Shown here piece by piece: positions 13,196 through 25,582 of a stretch of 64,000 nt of DNA. The DNA is from Nomia melanderi (lineage: Eukaryota; Arthropoda; Insecta; Hymenoptera; Halictidae): assembly GCF_051020985.1 (NCBI RefSeq), contig NC_134999.1, positions 28,677,160 to 28,741,159 of the forward strand. Reading direction: 5' to 3'. The notes under the pieces were generated by a model, which searched no databases, had not been told where the DNA came from, and saw nothing but the letters and a program-made list of their open reading frames with translations. Position 1 is the first letter of the stretch. Each line of letters starts with the position of its first letter. The position numbers and the translations under genes were made by a program.

Positions 13196-16135
13196 TGCAA
13201 ACTCTAAGTAATTTCCAATCGAGGACAAAAAGAAATACAACAAATTTCAATTAATAACTCAATAATAACATGAACAATAGAGCAACGTATGTTTTATAAT
13301 GTTCTAATTTCTTCGATGATGCTTCGCTTAAAAAAGTTTTCCAAAGATCATCATTGCAACCTTGATATTTCCCGTTTCATTCATTTTCAACTCGGAATTC
13401 CCATCGCGCAAATGCAGCCTGAGCGACCGTAGCAATTTCCGGAGATAAGGTTAGAGTCAATTGATTTACCATTTAGGTTCTCCCTTAATGAAACGTATCG
13501 CTTCCTGGATACCGGCACACCCAGGTAATTTCTTGAAATCAGCTTGTCCTATATCGAAGAAGGTGTTCCATTAAAATTACGTCTGTTATGTCATTCTCCG
13601 GGACGATTCTAACGGATGAACGGTCATCAATGTAAGGCCAAGCTGAACAGAATCGCACTTCCGCGGGAAATATTCAATAAATGAACTAAATCATAGATTT
13701 TAATGAGGTTTACTCAACTCCTATGGTATTTAATAATATTCAAGATATTAATTACATTGGCGTATACTTAATTAAACTACCAGGAATGATATTAAATTTC
13801 ATACTTTATTGGCAAGAATTTTCTATTAACCGTAACCCCTGGGAATTCTAACGCTGCAACACTTTCTTAGAGAAATATGTTACGGTGATCAATGAAAACA
13901 AACCGTGAAAACCAGAGTTCCATTAATATTCATTCGGATTAGTCGAAAACTACGAATGATCACGGAAATTTATGTTTTTACGGGTAGAAACTGGAATTAA
14001 GGAAATTTACATTTTATTGGTTAATGATCTCATCAAAGTGCAAATAAAGTAATATCTAATTCGATTTTATTACAACTTTTGATCTCTATATCTTTGGAAA
14101 TATTTTATTGGCAGATCTGTGGATATTAACGTATAATTAATAAATTTGGTCTTTCGCTAAACAAAATTCATTGTTTAATAATATAAATCCTTCTTAAATA
14201 CTATTTTTTTTAATCAATTCTATAACTATTGGTTCATTAATTTGACTTCGATTTTCTTTAATAAATTATTGCAAAGATGTTCAACAGATCGGAAGTTCGT
14301 TAAACTTGTTAGTTATTTCAAAATCTTGAAGATTTTCATTGTTTATTGATATTCCTAGTAATTTATAATTTATACTTCTAAATACCTATTTTATGCATGT
14401 AAGTAGGAAACCTGTGTAAGTAACAAAAACGATTAGATATTTTCATTTAAAACAATAAAATTGTTTTTTCTTGTAGTAGCTGAATTTAAATAGGAGAAAT
14501 TCATTTTTATAAATAAAAAATAACTTTTATTCATTTTATGCTGTAAAATGTTTTACTTAATTATATAGTACAAGCATTTGGTGTTAAAGAGGAATGAATT
14601 TCATCTCGCAATAGTTTTCTCTTTTATTTATTTATAAGAACATAAACATGACAATCGTGTTCTCACATTAATGTTAATTACTGATTTCGTTATATCATCT
14701 GATGCTTTAGTACATGAGGTTACGTAGCCAATAAAAATCCCAACTTACTTAATCTAAATTAAAATGTAAAATCAATAGTTTCATTTGTTGTTTTTTGTGT
14801 AGGCGAATTAATATTCAATACGTTGTTAGCACAATGATGTAACAGGATGAAGTACAACCCAAGATGACCAGCGATAATATTTTTAGAAAGGCTAAAGTTT
14901 TCGATACATAAACGTCTAGAGTATCAATGTGGGTGCTGCTTAATTGTGTACACACATGATGTTATTAATAGCTTGCAAAAGATTACGCAATATTACGACA
15001 TTCTTCTCTTTTGTTCTGTAACGGCAGATACGTGGTTTATCAATGTCCGGTTTTGAAAATCTTGTTTTTAAACTAGTGCATTTCGTATTGTGAAATATTA
15101 ATACGCACTTGCAAGGAAGAAATACAATTGTTAATGTTTTATTGTCAATATTACCATTAGCACTTATTATAGCTTTCATTTTTTCTTTAGTTTTCAATTT
15201 TATTGAAACATTGTTGCAACTAATTAAATTAGTTTAAAATATTTGATAGAGAATTGAATAGAACAGTTTCCAACTTCAGTTTTGATTTAATATTTAGTAA
15301 TATTTTGGGTTCTTTAATTATAGAAACTATGTCAGTCTTAAATTAATCGTGTGACAGTGAGTAGGGGAATAGTTTCCTTCGTTCGCACATAAGTGGAATT
15401 CCGTGAATATTTTTTTATAGTGCGTACTATGTTATTAGAAATTAAATAAAAATATGTGAATAATTTTAATTAATTGTTTCTACAATGAGGACATAGCGGT
15501 TCTTTCTGGTTCTAATGGTTCAGACCATTTATGAATAAAAAAGTAAGTATTAGAAGAAATAGAGTAAATTCGATAATTTGTATAATTGATTTCCACTACG
15601 ATTCAATTTTAAGTTTTCTAATCACATAATATAATATATAAACATAATGCTCACCAAAGAAATAAAGACATGATATTATTGTTGCAAATCAACGTACGTT
15701 ACACTCAAGACATTTTGTCTTTTGGTCATTATTACCAATTACATAATACAATCAGGAATAGTCACGATATATTTACAATTTTCTAGAATAATAACTACAA
15801 ATATTACCATTTTAATGGTGTAAAATTTACAACATTTTTGATACATAATATACTATTAAAAATAATCATATGAAGTCTATGGAATGCCAGAATGTCACAG
15901 ATAACCCCAACCGGATTCAGATGCCCGGTGAACGTTGGAATTCGCGAAATTCCAACGAAGACCGTTAACCGCTTGGCTCGGCAGAGCTAAATGAAGGGTC
16001 GACATTGACGAGGAAAAAACAGGATGAACACAGCGCACACCTTTCCGTAGCGTCATCGCGACACCTTGAATGACTTATATAACATGCGCCAGCAGCAACC
16101 ATACAATATCTATTTTCTGCCTTTCAATCAATGTA
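13196..16135. other. Mostly AT-rich stretch
   Basis: 13380-13680 and 15890-16110 are GC-richer patches with no readable protein. The remainder is AT-rich with nothing recognised. Confidence 0.55.
15934..15956. other. Perfect 9 bp-arm inverted repeat in a GC-richer patch
   Basis: GTTGGAATT and AATTCCAAC separated by CGCGA. It lies in a 200 bp GC-richer patch (15890-16110) without recognisable coding sense. It may be a protein-binding site or hairpin. Confidence 0.4.
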
Positions 16136-16412
16136 CAGTCCCTGGTCAAAAAGTTAGGGCCACCAGTGCAAGTAGAAGTCCAAAATGTAATTACTATTAA
16201 TTTTGATTAACGTCTTAAAGATATACATATATATATGAAATATTTTCATAGTAACAATATGCATACTATTATATATAACGTTCTATTATTGAGAGTTTAT
16301 TGTTCAAGCAGTAAATTGTTTTTTATATTCTCCAGACATGAACCCCATTGGAAATGTCTGGAATTTACTGAAAACTCTTGTGTACACATCACCTGCCACC
16401 ACAGTCGTAGAT
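16136..16412 (+). mobile_element. Tc1-type transposon relic
   Basis: It begins after a TA dinucleotide with CAGTCCCTGGTCAAAAAG, a typical Tc1-family terminal repeat tip. At 16329-16385 one frame reads SPDMNPIGNVWNLLKTLVY, the C-terminal catalytic motif of Tc1 transposases (SPD-NPIEN-W). Glu, the third acidic residue of the DDE/DDD triad, is replaced by Gly (GGA for GAA), and a TAG follows shortly. Most of the transposase is missing. The downstream remnant continues after 16655 (KAKVVE-like), interrupted by a TTAA element. Confidence 0.75.
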
Positions 16413-16655
16413 TTAACCCTTTGCACTCGATTTATTTTCAATATTGTTGGATGTAACCTTGTATTTATGTTTTAGGGAAATGATTTAAAGTAATTTACAG
16501 TGGTAGAATTATACATTTCATATTTATTTTATTTATTATTATAAGATTGAATGTTTATAATCTTTTAAAGTGCGGTACTATTTAAAGTACCACAAATAAA
16601 GTATAACAAAGTTACATTGTCGTCTCCAGCATGACATACGAGTGTAAAGGGTTAA
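16413..16655 (+). mobile_element. TTAA-flanked MITE, family A, inserted in the Tc1 relic
   Basis: TTAA, then CCCTTTGCACTCGA, and at the other end the inverse TACGAGTGTAAAGGG, then TTAA; 243 bp. A 22 bp near-palindrome built on GGTACT..AAAGTACC lies about 60-85 bp from the right end. It holds no open frame. Removing it with one TTAA rejoins the Tc1 remnant, so it arrived later. Confidence 0.8.
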
Positions 16656-17341
16656 AAGCAAAAGTTGTTGAAATCTCAAGGTGTTGATACATAAGAATCT
16701 ATGATAATTTTCTACTAACACTTACACTACGAGATTTAAGGTATTTCCGGGCAAAAAATATCTATATTTTCAATTATTTTTAATGGTATACTGAATCTTA
16801 CATAGATGCCTACTTAACTATTTCTCGTATATGTAATTATTTTTATAAATATATTTTGTAGGTATTAACGATATTTATGATGTAATAGGCCTTTCGAGAA
16901 AAGTGGGCCATTTTTCTTCAACTTACCCAAAAAATATCAGTTATATATGTACCTAGATGCAGCCGCCCTAGCAAAGGGTGGATTGCAGGAAAGAACGGTT
17001 ACCTATGAGTCATGATACGCTCAAGCCAACAGGTACTGCAGGAAATAAGATAAACAAAAGGAACGAACCATACAATATCTATTCTCTGCATTTACGACGC
17101 ACATTCGATTCTACGTCGCGAAGCGCTCGTGTGGCGCCGCTGGGATCAGCAAATATCAATCGAGGTTTACTACCTGTAGTTCCCGAAGCTATGACTTTTA
17201 ATGTTCCGACTGAGGACCAGAGACACACGATTCCTTTGTTACACTATTATTTTTAGTTTTTAATATTTCCGCATGATGATTGTGTTGTTTGAGGTGCGTA
17301 TACTCTCGAGAGGATTGGAGCAATCGTTTTTGTCAGTATCT

Positions 17342-17556
17342 TTAACCACTTGCTCTACGATTTATTTCTCAACTATGATCGATACAATTACTTTGAAATT
17401 AATGATTTATTAAATAAAAGACAAAAATTCTAGTCTATATCCATATTTGCTCTAACGTGTAATAATTAATAATAGAAGAATAATATTTATACTTATTAAA
17501 TTTTGTTTAAAATTTTTACGGCGAGCTTGACATGTTATCATAAGCCAAGTGGTTAA
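17342..17556 (+). mobile_element. MITE family B
   Basis: TTAACCACTTGCTCTACGAT at the left; CCAAGTGGTTAA at the right, preceded by a GCGAGCTTGACATG block. 215 bp, no open frame. Confidence 0.75.
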
Positions 17557-18230
17557 ATGGACTACTGATATGGCACTCCAAATTCAATCTTTTACAAATC
17601 AAATTTACCCGTTGCAAACTCAAGTCAATCGTTTGCAAAACTAATTCATTCTCTTCGGACATTTAAGAAAGTCAATGTACATCGCAAAATTTTGAAATAT
17701 TTAAAGAATAAATAAACCATTTAAAATGTTATATATTCACAAGTACGCAAAATTTGTTATTACAGTTATTCCAATTATTCCAATGCTTTTCTAAACAACT
17801 AATTAAATTATTAAATATATAAATTATTTAATCTATCCAATGTTTTCGATTTATTTATTTATATTTTCTTGGAAACATACACACACTTACAAAAGGAAAA
17901 CATAATCGCTTCCTTAGAATTTATATTAGGTACAAAAACTGTTCAATAATTAAAATATTTTCCAAGAATTTATGTTTACGAAAATACGTATTTTATAGCA
18001 TACTTACCAAGAAAATATGAAAAATACGGGCACACGAGTCATGAACAAATGTATTGCTTTTTTAGTGTCAGTATAAAACTAATTTTTAAAAATGACATTT
18101 TTACGAGGAAGGAGAGGAAATAAGGAGAAAACCTTGACGGTGGACATACAGTGTCTCGTAATTAAAAATATAATGAACACTAGTGCTTGTTATAATGTTT
18201 TAAAAGAATATTTGCGCAGTTGAAACTCAC

Positions 18231-18335
18231 CCATTTTTTGCCTCGTGCTGTGTGTTGAATGCCCGTTTACGTGCATCGTAAAGCTCGAATTTTTCTTTTC
18301 ATACTGATGTTGCTCCTGCGGTGAAGACTCTTCCC
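18231..18335 (-). CDS. Candidate internal exon of an unidentified minus-strand gene
   Basis: On the minus strand a pyrimidine tract TTTTTTTCTTCAG is followed by 105 bases open in one frame and then a GTGAGT donor. The exon starts with the last two bases of a codon, carries 34 codons, and ends with one base (phase 1 in, phase 1 out). The peptide begins EESSPQEQHQYEKKNSS and ends HVNGHSTHSTRQKM. It is polar, Ser/His/Gln-rich and low-complexity-like, as in disordered cytoplasmic tails. I do not recognise the family. Both splice signals are good, but an open frame this short can occur by chance. Confidence 0.35.
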
Positions 18336-18897
18336 CTGAAGAAAAAAAGGTAAAAATTAATATTGGCCAAGTTTTTCTAGTTTCGACAGTTCAAACAGCT
18401 CGAACGACAGTTATAACTTATTTTACATGGTTCGTGTATTAAATGTACTGTTTTATTTATTCCTCAACAAATATGCGATGAAAGTCAACTAATTATTTCA
18501 ACACTACATAGAATTTTAATATGAAATCATTCTATCGTTGTTGAATTTTGAGTAATAAATAAAACCTTCTTGGCCCAGTAATGTTTTGTTTAGCATTATT
18601 TTGTTTATTTTGTTTATTTTCTGGCGTTCTCATTTTGTCAAAGATACTTTCCAAGTTGACAATAGTATAATAAAATTATTTGTAGTATTTATACGTTCTA
18701 TTTGAATAAATGCTCCTACTTTTACAATAGTATTTTGTAGTTACACCTGATATGCCATTATATTACAGTATATACATTGCTTAACATAATAATATAACAT
18801 TATTTAATAATATATTCACGTTTGCGATATAATTTATTTTTCAATACTTGAAATATAAAATGTACACAAATATATAAGACTACAAGTAGTGAATGCA

Positions 18898-19024
18898 TTA
18901 ACACTAGATTTACGAACGTTTATACAATAATTTCATCAATTAAAATAAACATAAACTTTTACCAAATAACGTTTACAAAAATTAATATCCGTCAAACTGT
19001 CAGGTTCCGTAAATGTTACATTAA
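18898..19024 (+). mobile_element. TTAA MITE family D, short
   Basis: TTAACACTAGATTTACGAAC at the left; CTGTCAGGTTCCGTAAATGT near the right; about 127 bp. Confidence 0.65.
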
Positions 19025-19165
19025 TGTAACGTGGAACCTATGTTTGTTTTAAAATTCTTGGTTGGCTGGCGGAATTTTTAGATTAGTCATTGATAATTAG
19101 AGATCCATCGACAGAAGGAAAATAAACGCGCAATGACCTTGATCGATGAAAACGAATGGCGTTAC

Positions 19166-19188
19166 TGTGTGTATATATATATATATAT
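19166..19188. repeat. TA microsatellite
   Basis: TGTGTG-like lead followed by an uninterrupted TA run of about nine units. Confidence 0.85.
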
Positions 19189-19815
19189 GAGCAAAGTTAC
19201 TTAAGAAACTAGGACGCGTTGCACCTTTCGCGTTTACGTTCCTCTCGGTGTAAGAAGAAAGTGCATTTTGCCGCGGCGTCGACTCAGAATGAACTGATAT
19301 TTTTTTTTATCTATTAAGTCCTCCGCCTTACAGGTTTTATTGAGCAATCAATGAATGTTAATCCGAACATTTTTCAAAATCAACTGCGTCAGACAGTTAA
19401 AGGTTAATGTCATAATACAGGATGATTCACGTAACTGAAAGAAATCGCATTTCCTTCTCAATTGTAATTAAGGAAAAGGATTAGGTATGTTTTCAGGTTT
19501 ATACGTTTTTCGCAATTGCAACTAGGTGTGTGCGTTCGACCGTAACATTTCTTTCGAATGGACGATTATATTTCGTTTGTGCAAATCAAATCTTCTATTA
19601 CCTTGTGTAAAAAAGAATATTAGGATAGGCGATTGAAAAATAAAATAATTTATACTATTATTGTATAAATAAAATGAAATAGTTTATACTGTTCAAAAAT
19701 GTAATTAAATTCTTGTCATATGATTTCTTTTATCACTGAGCTCGCTATAATTGCATCGTCATTAATCGTTTACTAGGAACAAAGAATTTCACGTTGATTT
19801 ATATCCACGTTTTCT

Positions 19816-20116
19816 TTAACCCTTTGGGTTTAGCTGGATTTAAAATTGTCTTACATTTTTTTTACAGTTAATACATGTTGGGATATTTTTTAACCGACAA
19901 AACTTAATTGAAATTACTTATACTCTTATAGTAAACTCCTGTTTCTTTAAAATTCAGTGCTCCTAAGGGTGAAAGCATAACAGTTAATAATAGAAACATA
20001 TACAGATAATGGAAATCTGTTATTCTTTTTCACAAATCTATTATTTTTTTACAATAATAGTCATCAGTGTAGGGTCCGAATGGACTCACAATCAGATGTG
20101 GTACGGCGAGGGTTAA
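19816..20116 (+). mobile_element. TTAA MITE, separate family (J)
   Basis: TTAACCCTTTGGGTTTAG at the left and GCGAGGGTTAA at the right; 301 bp. Near the right end lies GGGTCCGAATGGACTC, a near-palindrome in the same relative place as in other families. Confidence 0.55.
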
Positions 20117-20429
20117 TGTTCAAGTATTTCGCTCGAAGCGGATGTCGCTGGAAGTACGACAGGCGCGGGAACGAGGTGAAACACAAAACCAGTAAGCATT
20201 GACCTGGCCAGAAGCCTGCCTTATTGGTGCATAAGGCTGGACCCCGCGAAGCTTATTTTATGATATTGCTTGCGAGCCGATACACGTGCCTCTATGCCTT
20301 TTGTATTCGTTCCTTATACGTGTTTATTGCGACGAGAATAATTGACTCATCGTTCATATGGAGAGTGTCCCTAAAATCGCAATCGGCGCAATTGGTCGTA
20401 TGGTGTTCTGTGGAACCCCCAATAACACG

Positions 20430-20618
20430 ACTATCACGTTGACTGCCACGAAAAACAAGTGTTTTACGTATCATATTACACGTATATATTACACTGTTAT
20501 CTAGTTATTTAGGTTATTGAACTTTTTATTTGACATAGGTTGTCTTATGAACTATAATTGTTTTTGGATTATTTCGAAGCTCCGGTCCCATGGACCACTG
20601 TGGCAGCGAAAGTGTTAA
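20430..20618 (+). mobile_element. TTAA MITE related to family F
   Basis: CACGTTGACTGCCACG near the left and GTGGCAGCGAAAGTGTTAA at the right. Just inside the right end is GGTCCCATGGACC, a palindrome. The left TTAA has mutated. Confidence 0.55.
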
Positions 20619-20860
20619 CCTCTTGCTCTATGATTTCTTTCCCAGTTGCGCTCAACAGAGATATTTTATTCCTCATAATTCATTGGAAAAAGAGGAAAAT
20701 TCTACACTTATTCTATGTCTACGTTTGTTCAGAAGCATTAGAATTAATAATAGATAAATAATATTCCATTCGGACTTGGATGAATGAAGTGATATTTATA
20801 TTTGTTAAATTTTCTTTAAAATCTTCAGCACTAGTGTAATGCGATATTGTAGACACCAAT
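20615..20860 (+). mobile_element. MITE family B, diverged right end
   Basis: Starts TTAACCTCTTGCTCTATGAT and follows the family to TTAAATTTTCTTTAAAATCT and GCGATATTG. The right TTAA is gone. Its left TTAA is also the right TTAA of the element at 20.43-20.62 kb. Confidence 0.7.
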
Positions 20861-21120
20861 ATACTATTGTTTTACGTATTTATAAAAAGGACAAATGTCA
20901 CAATGAGTTTTTAGATTTTACCCTTTTTAATATCCACAATCTGAAGTGACCTTGAATGCTTACGACAATTGAAATCACCAAGTGAAGATCTATAATAAAA
21001 AAGAACGAACCTTTGAATACCTTAATCAATTTTGCCTAATTAATATTTTGTCCACCACATGATGATCGTTCAAAAATCAAACAACTTTTTTGTCAAATAT
21101 TTTTTATCTTGGAAACTGTA

Positions 21121-21140
21121 TGAGTCACTCGGGTGACTCA
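21121..21140. other. Palindromic paired AP-1-like site
   Basis: TGAGTCAC-TCGG-GTGACTCA, with TGAGTCA at both sides, inside a larger CTTGGAAA / TTTCCAAG inverted pair. The resemblance to the subterminal palindromes of the TTAA elements suggests it may be an element remnant. Confidence 0.4.
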
Positions 21141-22124
21141 CTCGTTATACATTTTCCAAGAATCGTCCATTTATGCCCCTTATTCGAAGATAATCCAGAT
21201 TTAAGCTATTATATCCGATAATCGAATTTCGAATAATCGACAATAACGTGTCAATCGATCGCTGGAGATCGATTGATAAGAACTTTTATTATTAAATTTA
21301 CTTCTGAGCTTATCGTTGATATGTTACGTAAAATGAATTTTCTTTGTTCTTCGTAATTGAACTCAGTAGATAAAGACGCAACATGCGTATAGTATTTATT
21401 ATTAGGTCATACTAAGAGTTCTATTCTTTGTCAATCTTGTTTCCTTGACAAATTTTATTCTAGATAACATACAGTTTACCAACATTTTACTTTAGTCAAC
21501 TAGTTGATGTTAGATGAATTAGTCGACGTTTGAATTAAATGTTTGGACGTGAGTTTCAATTATCCATTTTATTTGATCCAGATTTCCAAATCTTATTTAT
21601 CTTCTCAGCCATTCGTAGCTAATTCAAGGTATCAATTAATCTAAACAATATAATTTATTATAGTTAATTATATTATATTTAACTCATGTACTCAATTCTA
21701 TATTATCTTTCGCGCAATTTGTTCTCGTCGAAACTTCAGAAAATCGCATTGAAACTCTATTTTTTAACACTTTTACGTGAGCTTATGCTTTGAAAGTAAT
21801 AAATTTACATATGCAAAAATATTGTAATGTTTTAGTTTAAACAGCGCATTACGTAGAAGGTTGTTTAAACGTACAAATACACAGAAAAATAGGTAAGTAA
21901 AAATTAAAAGTCATTAAAAGCGATTCTCCAAGAAATATCTCTATATTATAATATCAAATTATTCTCGCGCTAAAGATCTCCAAAAGAATTTAATAAACTT
22001 CACTATCGTTCGGTGCGCTTAACTAAAAATAAAAAAAAACTGTTTAGCTATTTATCAGTATTCAATCTTCAATGAAAATGTATACTTATAATGAACAGAA
22101 TATCTTCCTGTTTCTCGAAGATAG

Positions 22125-22261
22125 TAAACACGTTGGCTACCACGAGAATCTTGAGTATTTTATATATCACTTGTTCTTTCGCAACACAGATAAATAAAAA
22201 CCATTATTAATTATTTCATATCACAATCCTTACGTTATTATCTATTTACTTGCGCTGTTAA
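22125..22261 (+). mobile_element. Short MITE family G
   Basis: Starts AAACACGTTGGCTACCACGA and ends TGCGCTGTTAA. Related starts lie at 2983 (TTAACACATTGATCGCCATA), 48422 (TTAACACGTTGATTGCG) and 61712 (ACACTGAGGCTGCCACT). The shared TTTCATATCACAAT block also occurs near 61768. Confidence 0.5.
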
Positions 22262-22598
22262 CCATTCTCATTCTTCATCAAACATCTCAGATCTTGCAAT
22301 TAGTAACATAAAAATTTAACCTTTCGCATTCGACTATATTTACCACTATAAATATTTATTTACTGATGAAACATTGGTGCCATACTTGAATACCGTAATC
22401 AATACACGAAGAACCAAAAGAAGTCTGTCGTTACCATTTTTTTAAGGATTACATATTAATCATGTTAAATGCTCAGTTATTTTAGTATTAAAAATAAATG
22501 AAAATATATAATTCTTTCTGTTTATCCGAAAGATGTTTCATACATTATGTCTGTATTAAATCAACAATCACCTATTCATCCTCTCACAGAAGTAACTG

Positions 22599-22839
22599 TT
22601 AACCCTTTGCACTCCAGAAGTTTTTCACTGGAAATATTCAACATTTTCTAATGAAATGCAGACGAAATTTTCTGGCTTAACGAGAAATCACATATAAACT
22701 GAGGAACAAAACTATTTTATTTCAATATTTCACATGTACGTACATTATACAAAGTTTAACAGTAAATATCAAACTTTACCATTTTCCTGTATCAAATCAA
22801 TTGGCGACTGATAGACGTCTGTAAAGTGCAAAGGATTAA
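22599..22839 (+). mobile_element. TTAA MITE, separate family (I)
   Basis: TTAACCCTTTGCACTCC and AGTGCAAAGGATTAA at the ends; 241 bp. The interior is unlike families A and B. A related right end (CAATTGATGACTGAAAGG, CGTGCAAAGGGT) occurs at 56330-56378. Confidence 0.65.
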
Positions 22840-22919
22840 AACTTCTGTTACAGGAAGTTAGAAAATAGCAAACGTTACTTCACCCGTGAAAAGTCCAAAC
22901 GTTTAGAATTACATAACGC

Positions 22920-23220
22920 GTTTACGCAGATCTGTCATTGCTTTCTGTTGGCGACTCAACGTTCGTTTGCGTTTGACGGATCGGGTGCATCTCGCGCTCA
23001 AGTCGTTCGTTTCATTTGTCATTCATTTTGCATTTCTTAACGATGGTACAGTACACACTTCGCATACTTTCTTTCTTACGTAACAATATAGAAAGACAAC
23101 CGTCTCTATCCGCGGACGGTTGGATTATGTTAATGGTAAACGCGATTTGCATGCGCGCGAATTGATGTCACCGCGGCGCACAGTGCGACCAAACGGCCGT
23201 TTTCTGGAGAAACCTCAATA
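22920..23220. other. GC-rich patch of unknown role
   Basis: CpG-rich stretch with ACCGTC..GACGGT inverted pair near 23099-23120, GCATGCGCGC and CCGCGGCG. I see no coding sense. A second similar patch is at 23860-24130. Confidence 0.25.
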
Positions 23221-23333
23221 ACTTGAAAAGTATGAGTGATGCAGAAAAGTGCTTCAGACAAAACTTGTAAGGTATAAAGCCAAACATATGTAACTTATAT
23301 TTTGTTTATATTATAGGGATATTATAAAGTTCT

Positions 23334-23546
23334 TTAATACTAAAACTATCGACTAATCTTGAATTTTTTAGAAATAATTAGAACGATACTTTTCTTGAGA
23401 TTCGAAGAGTCTCCTAGTCTTGTGTCTGTGTAAACACGCGGATTCAATTAAAAATCTTTCCCACAATCGCCTTCATACTTTGAATACTTGCAAAATAAAA
23501 ACTCTAAAGTGGGTCAGTTTGACCCGTCCGGTAGTTTCAGTGTTAA
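23334..23546 (+). mobile_element. TTAA MITE family C
   Basis: TTAATACTAAAACTATCG at the left and CGGTAGTTTCAGTGTTAA at the right; 213 bp. GGGTCAGTTTGACCC, a short palindrome, sits about 20 bp from the right terminal repeat. Confidence 0.8.
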
Positions 23547-24163
23547 ATGGCAATAGATATTTTGCGTTACGCTTCCCATGTTATATAAATAGAGAAACGG
23601 AGTTCATTTGCACAAAATTATGTGAAATCGGATCTACATGCTTCGGAGAATATTTTTCATTGCTAAAAATCTGTGTAAATATATTTAACTGTGAATATAA
23701 GGTAAAAATACAAATACAATTTGAGTGTACTAAACAGTGGTTGTTATTCATTAATTTTTTAGATAAGAATCAGTTTGTATAACAGGAACTACTTAGGAAT
23801 AGATTGGCAGCCTTCAATTTTCGTTATGCGAATAGTTGAATTTTTGGGTTTTGTTTAAAGACAGTCGCACTATGCGGCGATGCGACGCTGTAAGCAGTGG
23901 CTGTGACACATTGACGGGTCTGATTCGACTAAATGAAACTCGGCAGTCTCGCTTAACGTAATTTCTAGTTAACGGACAGACTGCCGCGCGATTAAATAGA
24001 TCGCCTTCGTTGATGAGAGTGGGAAAACCATGAGCTCAGTATATTCATTCTCCGATTAAGTCCGTCTCGCTATACTTGCGACTGAACAGTGAACGCGATC
24101 ATTGCAGCGACCGCTGATTGACGAGATATATCGAGTTACCGGAAAAGTCTTGTCGCTTCTTTT

Positions 24164-24572
24164 TTAACCCCTTTTCCCGTAATGTCGAGTTACACTCGAG
24201 ATGAAAATTTTCAACCTAATTCGACGAATTTAAATGTCATTTGTTTATTTGGAATATGAATTAAATATTACTTATCTGTTATCAGTTTTATTAGTGATGT
24301 TCATAATACCATTATATATGCTCTTCAAACATTATTTTAAACTAATTGTGTAATTGTAGGCTCATAAATATAAAGTTTTTTCTGAAATACTATACAGTCT
24401 TATTTAAATTTTATTTAAATCAATTTTAATTAAATTTATATGAAAGTTTGTAATCTTTTGAGTAAATATAGACACAGAATAAGTATAAAATTATTTTTTT
24501 CTAATAAATTATTGAGGGTAAAGTAATTTCATCGAACACAGTTGTGAAAGGAATCATAGAGCAAGGCGTTAA
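24164..24572 (-). mobile_element. MITE family B, minus orientation, enlarged
   Basis: TTAACCCCTTTTCCCGTAAT at one side and CATAGAGCAAGGCGTTAA at the other, matching family B inverted. At 409 bp it is longer than its relatives (215-249 bp), so something AT-rich has been added inside. TCGAGTTACACTCGAG near the left end is a short palindrome. Confidence 0.6.
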
Positions 24573-24834
24573 AATATTTAGGATATCTAGCATTAATTGT
24601 TGATACGCAATCTTTCAAGTATTACTAGATACTTTGCAAGGATTGTTTTAATTTGACCAATCCAACCTTTAATTTGTCCATAGTTGTAATTGCTTATAAA
24701 AGATTATGTTTATAGTAGTATCGTCACATGTTCTAATTTGAATTGGAAACCATTGAAGTCTAAAAGAGGTGGGTGATTTTAACATTTTTATTCGCCCATT
24801 TTCAATTGAGCAACGAAGATTTTTGTAAAAATGA

Positions 24835-25053
24835 TTAACACTAGATTTACAGACATTTATTGCTTTATTTCATTGTTCCTAGAAAAGTTTATGTTCGTTT
24901 GTTTAGATCTTGGGAACTACGGATTTAAAAATATACTATTAGGATACATATTCTTGTAATTGCATCAATCAAAACCGATATAAAATTTTACCAAGTATTG
25001 TTTATAATATTTAATATGCGTCAAATTGACAGATTCTTTAAACCTATGGTTAA
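24835..25053 (+). mobile_element. MITE family D
   Basis: TTAACACTAGATTTACAGAC at the left; GCGTCAAATTGACAG near the right, the family's weak palindrome; 219 bp. Confidence 0.7.
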
Positions 25054-25582
25054 ACAATATTAGTAACTATCTTGTCTCACAATTCCATCTAAATGATACT
25101 AATCTTTTGCAATCGAACAATATATCTACTATCAGCTACCAAAGTTCTTTTATAACCATATAAAACGTATTAAAATTATTTATGTTAATTAAAACTCTGT
25201 CACTGTATGAAATTTGTGCAAAGTTTTAAGAAAATATTAAATTTCATTCACTGTTTGCGCAAACGTCCCTGATTTTAGTTTTCGTATTAGCTGCTGGCCC
25301 TCGGCAGTACCTGAATACAAAACTGAACGGCACGTGCAAATTCAAGGCCAGTGCAACGTGCTTTGTGAAAATACCATGTATGGTAATTCTTGCACCCGAG
25401 CATTGAATAATAGAATGACTGAGATACACAAATGGAGCATTATAAAATACAGTTTCCATTTATAATTAAGCCACTTCGTCTTATACTTTAATGCACTTCC
25501 ACAATTCATTATATTCTTATGTATATACCTAATTAATGAAATATGAAACAAACGTAGAATATACACGTTCCTAATATACAAA

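Noticed and set aside
16978..17256. 92-codon frame in a GC-richer patch
   Set aside because: No ATG-led conserved sense, no motif, and part is the 24 bp direct repeat.
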